Shown: positions 38,207 through 43,052 of the stretch, piece after piece
How positions within the stretch are numbered: position 1 is the stretch's first letter
Layout of the letters: every line of letters starts with the position of its first letter
Origin: a virus
IMG/VR virus record: IMGVR_UViG_3300048587_001144
Coordinates: 1-43,052 of that record
Direction: 5' to 3' (one strand)
DNA: 43,052 nt
The notes under the pieces: model-generated
The model's database searches: none
Told to the model about the DNA's origin: nothing
What the model saw: the letters and a program-made list of their open reading frames with translations, nothing else
Program-made: the position numbers and the translations under genes

Positions 38207-40678
38207 ATGGTAGCGAGAGTAGGGCAGTGGTCACCTGATGCACGTCAATCAGGGGGAGCATTCTTCGCAGGCGAGGGGTTCACGGGAGCGACACTCAAGT
38301 ACGCGGCAGAAATGACCCTCAAGTCGACGATGCTCGCCGCCCAGCTTGCCGAAATCAAGGAATCGATCGACGGCGGATTCGCGGATGAGAAGCCCAACAC
38401 GGTTGATTGGTCGAAGCAGGGGGTCAATGCCCCAATCTCGATCAAGAGTGACAACGTGATCAGTGCCTTTCTTACCATCGATCAGGGGCCCAGCGGAGCC
38501 AGTTACGCGCAGTCCTTTTGCTGTCCCTTCGCGGTGAAGAATGCGGACGGATGGTCCCCCACCTACGTCCTCAACAAGCCCAGAATCTATGGCCTCTCTG
38601 GAGCGAATCCAAACAAGCTCTATTCCGGCCGACTCTATTTCATCACCGGTGAGCATCTCGCCAACACCTTCATGGCACCGAGCTTATTCCTTTGGGATGG
38701 AACCACGCCGGTCGACACGTCGAAGCTCTACAGCCTCCCAGTGATTGAGCCGGGTGGAAGAGGGACGGGCAACACCAAGGATCTCAAACGAGAAACTCTT
38801 GGCTTCAAAATCCCTGCGAACATCCCCGCGGGCAACTACTACCTGATCGCCTTTACCAACGAGAACCGTTATGGGATATCGAGGCCGAAAGCCGTTCCAG
38901 TGCGAGTGATGGGGGCGAAAGATCCTTGGCTGTCGAATCCGAAATATGTCAACATCGACGACGCTCAAAGTGGCGATGACATCACGTACAGACTGAAGTC
39001 GGTTCTCCTGTTTGGTTCGTCGTTAGCAAGCGAATCCAATCCTGTCATCGTTCGACTGCCTCCGGGTGTCTTCTATACCTCTGCCACCCTCAAGTGGCCT
39101 TCAAACGTCGGTCTCGTGGGGGCAGGGATCAATCAGACGGCGTTGACGGTCAATCCCTCGCTCGATGCGGTCGCTCCGACAGGAGAGGGAAAATTTAACT
39201 TCGTCGATGTGGATGGTCGGGACCTTTCCGTTCTCGGTCGTGTGGGGTTGATCAATCTCGCAGGATCGAACACCTATTTCGCCGATCTCACCCTGAAGCT
39301 TTCGCCCGATGAATCGCGACAAACCGTGCGTTCGATCATCGTGGCGGGACCTGGAATCGACAGCCCCAGGTTCAATCAGGTCCGTCTTGAGAGCGTTCTC
39401 GCTGACGAAAAGAATGGCGGTTATGTCGACGGCGTCATTTTCCGCTTCGGCCTGCATCGATTCTGGGATCTTCGAAACTGCGAATACCACTGCGGTCAGA
39501 TTTTCGAGGGAACCAACGGCGCGGCCCAGTCATTCAGTACCAACGGCTCGTTCGATTTTGGGCTCATCCTGGGTGGCAAGTTCACGGGAGTCTACGGCAG
39601 CCAGTCGGGATCGGTTGTCGGCCCCGCATTCGGACGCGGCACGCTGATCTATGGTCTCGAAGTGGAGGGTACGCGGCGGGGTCTCGCGTTCTCGCCGGGC
39701 GACTACTCTGTTGAGTCCACGATCGCGTGTTGCCGGATCAACACGGGTGTTGAATTTGGGAACCTCGAATCAATCCTGCAGGAAGCTCGTGGGGGCTATC
39801 GCGCGAGACCGACCAAGGCGACCGAGTTCACGGTCACCATTCTCAACGACCTCGTCGATCGTCAGCGATGGACAGCCTACATCATCGATGGAAAGGGGGT
39901 TGGTCAGTTTCGGCTGATCAAGTCGTCACAAGCCGGGGTGCACACACTAGAAGAGCCCTGGGAAATCGTTCCTGATGAGACGAGCTTGATCCTTTTCACG
40001 CAGGCCCCCACCAACAATGCGTACGTTTGGAACGATTTCAGGTCAGCGGGCGGAATCACCTTCTTTGGCAGCGCGTTCGGCTGCCGGGTCAACAGCAATT
40101 CTTTCGACAATGCCATCGAGGGAGTGCTCATTGACACGAGCTGGCGATCATCAGCGGCCATCGGTCCGACTCAGTCGGGCGACACGACCCAGGCAGCAGC
40201 GTGGATGTCGATCAAGTCGAACACCTTCCGCGATGGGTGCGGCATCCACGTGAGTGCCGCTCGCGACTCGGCCGACCTGACGAAGGACAGCTCATTCCCT
40301 CAAGTATCGTTTCTGACGCTGGCCTTCAACTGCTACCGCGGCGACGTGACGAATCAGCTCTATGCGTGTGAGGGGCCCGAGCAGAACGGCAACGAGGCAG
40401 GGCCTGGAATCGCCAGCATCAACCTGATTCAGTACGTGTCGGCGATGTACGAAACGAGCTTCACCACACCGAACTATCTCCACAAGACGATCGCGAGGAC
40501 CCTTCTCCCTAGAAGTGTTTGGTTCACCTCGTTGGAAGGGGTGGGTGACTTCATGATCGCGGGCCACAAGATCGATGATGTTCCGATTAGAGACTGCTCG
40601 GCACTGATCGCCACATCGGCCGACACAAAAACCATCACCGACAAGGGCTACTACTCGATCAATGACTTAGTGGGGTGA
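38207..40678 (+). CDS. Beta-helix / lyase-like surface protein
   Basis: 823 residues from the ATG at 38207 (SD AAAGGAG); the in-frame longer reading is not supported. The N-terminal half is beta-rich with SKLYSLPVIEPGGRG and TLGFKIPANIPAGNYYLIAFTNENRYG, like an Ig/adhesin domain. The second half (VIVRLPPGVFYTSATLKWPSNVGLVGAG, shortened, onward) is a pectate-lyase-type right-handed beta-helix with many N-x-G-x-I turns. It could be a host-receptor spike, depolymerase or lysogenic-conversion surface protein. It is transcribed opposite to the tail genes and next to the control region. There is no signal peptide. Confidence 0.65.
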   Translation: MVARVGQWSPDARQSGGAFFAGEGFTGATLKYAAEMTLKSTMLAAQLAEIKESIDGGFADEKPNTVDWSKQGVNAPISIKSDNVISAFLTIDQGPSGASYAQSFCCPFAVKNADGWSPTYVLNKPRIYGLSGANPNKLYSGRLYFITGEHLANTFMAPSLFLWDGTTPVDTSKLYSLPVIEPGGRGTGNTKDLKRETLGFKIPANIPAGNYYLIAFTNENRYGISRPKAVPVRVMGAKDPWLSNPKYVNIDDAQSGDDITYRLKSVLLFGSSLASESNPVIVRLPPGVFYTSATLKWPSNVGLVGAGINQTALTVNPSLDAVAPTGEGKFNFVDVDGRDLSVLGRVGLINLAGSNTYFADLTLKLSPDESRQTVRSIIVAGPGIDSPRFNQVRLESVLADEKNGGYVDGVIFRFGLHRFWDLRNCEYHCGQIFEGTNGAAQSFSTNGSFDFGLILGGKFTGVYGSQSGSVVGPAFGRGTLIYGLEVEGTRRGLAFSPGDYSVESTIACCRINTGVEFGNLESILQEARGGYRARPTKATEFTVTILNDLVDRQRWTAYIIDGKGVGQFRLIKSSQAGVHTLEEPWEIVPDETSLILFTQAPTNNAYVWNDFRSAGGITFFGSAFGCRVNSNSFDNAIEGVLIDTSWRSSAAIGPTQSGDTTQAAAWMSIKSNTFRDGCGIHVSAARDSADLTKDSSFPQVSFLTLAFNCYRGDVTNQLYACEGPEQNGNEAGPGIASINLIQYVSAMYETSFTTPNYLHKTIARTLLPRSVWFTSLEGVGDFMIAGHKIDDVPIRDCSALIATSADTKTITDKGYYSINDLVG

Positions 40679-40681
40679 CGC

Positions 40682-40759
40682 ATGTGCCCGGTTGAAGCGT
40701 TCTTTCTTGGATTGCTGGGTGGAATGATGATCGGCGCGATCATAGGGGCGAGGCCATGA
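40682..40759 (+). CDS. 25-residue membrane peptide
   Basis: Direct translation: MCPVEAFFLGLLGGMMIGAI, then IGARP and TGA. It is almost entirely one hydrophobic Gly-rich helix. It begins 3 bp after the beta-helix gene stop (GGGGTGACGC before the ATG) and overlaps the next ATG as ATGA, a tight operon arrangement that supports it being real. The function is unknown; a small inner-membrane peptide, perhaps holin-like. Confidence 0.5.
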   Translation: MCPVEAFFLGLLGGMMIGAIIGARP

Positions 40760-41016
40760 CGAGCACGGAATTGAAGATGGCTGAGATGCAACTCAGCATC
40801 GATCGCCGCACGCTGGAAGGCAGTTACCTGCTAGAGAATCTGAAGAATCTGATTAGCTACATCGACAGCGATCAGAGGATTCTTCAGCAGGTGTACGGCA
40901 TCAGAAACAGGTGGAAGGATTCCAAAATTAGAGAGAGCTACCTAAAGGTCATCGAGAATCACAAGCATCTCGACCAACTGAAGGTAAAGGAAACGTCGAA
41001 TGAAAATCCTTCGTGA
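40756..41016 (+). CDS. Coiled-coil small protein
   Basis: 86 residues, nearly all helical and charged (TELKMAEMQLSIDRRTLEGS, then NLKNLISYIDSDQRILQQ), with heptad-like hydrophobic spacing. Lys/Ile/Asn use is higher than in neighbours. No family is recognised. It is coupled to the preceding membrane peptide by ATGA and overlaps the next small gene by 17 bp, so these three may act together at the membrane. Confidence 0.5.
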   Translation: MTSTELKMAEMQLSIDRRTLEGSYLLENLKNLISYIDSDQRILQQVYGIRNRWKDSKIRESYLKVIENHKHLDQLKVKETSNENPS

Positions 41017-41116
41017 AGCATCTCTATTCGTCGTGGTCATCGCTATTGCCTTGGTTCCGATCATCTGGATAGCAGTCAAGATCATGGACGGTTTGACTCA
41101 CAAAATAACCAACTGA
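41000..41116 (+). CDS. 38-residue single-span membrane peptide
   Basis: Translation gives MKILREASLFVVVIAIALV, then PIIWIAVKIMDGLTHKITN. There is one strong membrane helix at about residues 8-27 with a basic N-terminus and an amphipathic tail. The ATG sits inside the end of the coiled-coil gene with AAAGG 9-10 bases upstream. The composition fits a holin, spanin inner-membrane part or other small membrane factor. It was too short to be found without direct reading. Confidence 0.5.
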   Translation: MKILREASLFVVVIAIALVPIIWIAVKIMDGLTHKITN

Positions 41117-41151
41117 AGGATGGGGCACAGAAGTGAAAGGAGAGGGAGATT

Positions 41152-41373
41152 ATGCCTGATACCCCAGAGATGGTCACCATCGCACGCGGCAAGACCTACC
41201 CGATCCGTGAGACACTTCACTCTCACGGATTCACCTGGGACGGCGATCAAAAATGGTGGGTCAAGTCACCCGCTCTCGATGAGGCGGACCGATTTGCTCT
41301 CACGAAAGAAATCAGACGCCTCGGTTTTGGCGGCGAAGTTGAGGTCAAAAACATCCGCAGGGAATGGTCGTAA
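41152..41373 (+). CDS. DUF5710-like small protein
   Basis: 73 residues. VTIARGKTYPIRETLHSHGFTWDGDQKWWV (positions about 8-37, shortened here) matches the DUF5710 style, where a small beta-alpha unit carries G-K-T-Y-P and W-x-x-x-x-K-W-W. Family members are linked to phage early proteins or DNA-modification neighbourhoods and are poorly understood. AAAGGAGAGGG lies about 6 bases before the ATG. Confidence 0.6.
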   Translation: MPDTPEMVTIARGKTYPIRETLHSHGFTWDGDQKWWVKSPALDEADRFALTKEIRRLGFGGEVEVKNIRREWS

Positions 41374-41375
41374 AG

Positions 41376-41723
41376 ATGAGCGAAACGATCCACAATCTAA
41401 AGCCCGGTGACATGGTCTATGCACTGCCAATACTCTCGCGACCTCGCGGCCAGATCGGCGTTAATGAATTCCGAGTCACAAGAGCAACTGAGCACCGAGT
41501 CACCGGCATCTCGACTCCCAGATCGGCGCAACCCGGGCCAGTGAAGTACACGTTCTACGCCTGCAAGTTCGGCACAGAATGGTTCCTCACCCCCGAGGCT
41601 GCATTGATCCAGGTGATCTCGCTGTTGCAAAAGGAGATCGACGCGAATCAGAAGCGAATTGACCAAGCAGAAGCATATCTCGCCATCGTGAGACTCGAGA
41701 AAGAGGAGACGGCAACACCATGA
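41376..41723 (+). CDS. Hypothetical protein with a C-terminal coiled coil
   Basis: 115 residues. A compact beta-rich N-terminus (KPGDMVYALPILSRPRGQIGV, EFRVTRATEHRVTGISTPR) is followed by QVISLLQKEIDANQKRIDQAEAYLAIV, a short coiled coil. The start taken is ATG at 41376, which lies 12 bases after the in-frame ATG at 41364 within the overlap with the preceding gene. No family is recognised. It overlaps the next gene by 4 bp (ATGA). Confidence 0.5.
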   Translation: MSETIHNLKPGDMVYALPILSRPRGQIGVNEFRVTRATEHRVTGISTPRSAQPGPVKYTFYACKFGTEWFLTPEAALIQVISLLQKEIDANQKRIDQAEAYLAIVRLEKEETATP

Positions 41724-42049
41724 TCAAGCCTGCAAATGACACCGATGCCGACAAACTCCTCTCCCTACGCGACCTAGCGAAGGTCACCGGCATCAACTCG
41801 AAGACGCTCACCGACCTTTGCATCACGAAACAATTGAAACACGTTCAGATCGGTACGGGGAAGGTCAAGGGGAAGCGTTGGGTGCGTCCCTCATGGTGGC
41901 GAGAATACGAGGAACGTCAGTTGAAAGCGGCGATGGGACCAACCAAAGTCAACACCGCCGCCGACGAACTGGAACTTGAATTCATCCGACGTTCTGCCGA
42001 GTCCCATCAGACCGGACAACCGAAAGCTTCGCGGCGACGTCCTTCATAG
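41720..42049 (+). CDS. Putative HTH DNA-binding protein near the integrase
   Basis: 109 residues. LLSLRDLAKVTGINSKTLTDLCITKQLKHVQI (shortened) is a MerR/excisionase-like helix-turn-helix near residues 13-44, followed by RWVRPSWWREYEERQL and a basic, disordered tail (KASRRRPS). It is convergent with, and overlaps by 68 bp, the integrase gene. A second Xis-like protein is possible. The ATG overlaps the upstream stop as ATGA. Confidence 0.6.
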   Translation: MIKPANDTDADKLLSLRDLAKVTGINSKTLTDLCITKQLKHVQIGTGKVKGKRWVRPSWWREYEERQLKAAMGPTKVNTAADELELEFIRRSAESHQTGQPKASRRRPS

Positions 42050-43052
42050 CCGCCGTTTTCTTCCTCATGTGACCGTAAACCCTCTGAATCATCGTCGGGT
42101 CCGCGTGCCCCACAAGCTCAGCTATCACCGTATCGGAGATTCCAGCCGCCAATGCCTCGGTGACGTAGGTGTGTCGTAGCACGTAACTCGACAAGTCTTT
42201 GGGAAGGGCATCTTTGTGAGTGGTGCGCAGCTTTCGGAACCGTCGGTGGATCGTGTGCCGAGTCCACGGCTGCCCCTTCTCATCGCGAAACACGGGTCCA
42301 GACGGCCATTTTGCAACGCGAGAGCGGAGCAGGTTGATCGATGTAGGGGTGAGGTAGACGAGTCTCGACTTCCTGGTCTTGTCGCCCGTCTTGTGATCCT
42401 CTCGGGCAAACACGATCATCCCACCAGCGAGGTCTATCTGAGTCGCCTGGACCGTCCTTGCTTCATGCGGCCTGACTCCCTGCTCGACGCAGAAGACGAA
42501 CAGATCGCGGAACTCTTTGTCGGTGATGGAGGCGAGAATCAATTGCTTCTGATCATCGGTGACGATCGTCTCACGGTGTCCTTTCTCCGGCCGCTCGATC
42601 TCCGCGATGGGGTTGTAGGTGATCTTGTCCCGCTTGCACGCCCACGAGAGGCACGCATGCACGGTACAAATCCCCTGAGTCCTGCCGCCGTTGCTCCATC
42701 CTGGCACAGACTCAACCCAATCGAGGACATGGTGTCGCTTGATCTCATCGACGCGGGTGTCAACAGGGATCGTCTCGAGGAACATCTTCATCACACGAAG
42801 GTGTTGCTCGTAGGTATTCGGCTTTCGGTTCATCCGGATCCAGTTGAGCCACTCATAGGCAAGGGCGTGGAATCGCGGGGACGCTCCATCGATGGGAGCT
42901 TGGTTGCCGACTTGCTGCATGGCGAGCCTGACGAGCTCGCGCTGAGCGACTTTCAAATCAGATCCGAGAACCACCTGACGGTAGTTGATCTTGCAGTAGT
43001 ACTGCACCTTCCCGCTCGGGAGTGTGCGCGAAGACAGCTTCGGAATGTGCAT
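41982..43052 (-). CDS. int: Tyrosine recombinase / phage integrase
   Basis: 356 residues. A SAM-like core-binding N-terminal domain (about 60-150) is followed by the catalytic domain: Arg194 in GVRPHEAR, Lys221 in the EDHKTGDKTRK segment, Arg293 in SSYVLRHTY (the usual His two residues earlier is Tyr290 here), His316 in LVGHADPTM and the nucleophile Tyr326 in QRVYGHM. It inserts and excises the phage at its att site. The ATG is the last base of the window, so the upstream promoter and probable attP lie outside. No tRNA or att repeat was found beside it. Confidence 0.9.
   Translation of the reverse strand: MHIPKLSSRTLPSGKVQYYCKINYRQVVLGSDLKVAQRELVRLAMQQVGNQAPIDGASPRFHALAYEWLNWIRMNRKPNTYEQHLRVMKMFLETIPVDTRVDEIKRHHVLDWVESVPGWSNGGRTQGICTVHACLSWACKRDKITYNPIAEIERPEKGHRETIVTDDQKQLILASITDKEFRDLFVFCVEQGVRPHEARTVQATQIDLAGGMIVFAREDHKTGDKTRKSRLVYLTPTSINLLRSRVAKWPSGPVFRDEKGQPWTRHTIHRRFRKLRTTHKDALPKDLSSYVLRHTYVTEALAAGISDTVIAELVGHADPTMIQRVYGHMRKKTAAMKDVAAKLSVVRSDGTRQNVG

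Overview
The window looks like an almost complete temperate siphophage or prophage of a Planctomycetota-like host. The host assignment is inferred from the style of the genes: GTG starts are frequent, the coding GC is moderately high, one virion protein has a CCPPP plus poly-Ser segment, and the lambda-type portal, head and tail genes resemble those I associate with planctomycete prophages. No host gene is certain. The window opens on the ATG of a nuclease gene and closes on the first codon of a tyrosine integrase, so attachment sites and the true ends cannot be seen.

Layout. (1) 1-1376, plus strand: a secreted SNase-like nuclease and a zinc-ribbon membrane protein, converging on the late operon. 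(2) About 20.1 kb down to 1.37 kb, minus strand: the late operon. Read in its own direction it encodes an Ig-like protein, a beta-helix spike, the large terminase, a NrdR-like zinc ribbon, a gpW-like joiner, a portal, a protease-capsid fusion, a DUF2190 decoration protein, head-tail connectors, the tail tube, two tail-assembly chaperone frames, the tape measure, distal tail proteins and a glycosyltransferase-like protein. Most junctions are ATGA or GTGA overlaps. (3) 20.1-24.0 kb, minus: small membrane proteins, a membrane-anchored papain-like peptidase and a secreted repeat protein, which is the best place to look for lysis functions. (4) 24.0-24.27 kb: a cluster of ten 8-bp iterons beside the primase-helicase gene, a candidate replication origin. 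(5) 24.3-35.3 kb, minus: the early replication and recombination operon, with primase-helicase, ERCC4 nuclease, RecD-like helicase, SSB-like protein, RecA-like ATPase, Gp157, a repeat protein and an HTH protein. (6) 35.3-36.3 kb: the control region, with tandem operators, an AlpA/Xis-like HTH protein and an XRE repressor. (7) 36.3-42.05 kb, plus: a small protein, tRNA-Glu(UUC), CsrA, an alpha-CTD-like helix-hairpin-helix protein, a second beta-helix protein and small genes, followed by the convergent integrase.

Most notable observations. The ATPase gene ends in a near-textbook -1 frameshift signal: A_AAA_AAC directly before the stop, a 7-nt spacer and an 8-bp hairpin. It would add a 48-residue extension that is open and looks coding. 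The tail chaperone pair also seems to need a -1 frameshift. A 96-bp nested inverted repeat lies just upstream of the terminase gene. The phage carries tRNA-Glu, CsrA and an alpha-CTD-like protein together, which suggests reprogramming of host translation and transcription. No endolysin or small terminase was recognised.
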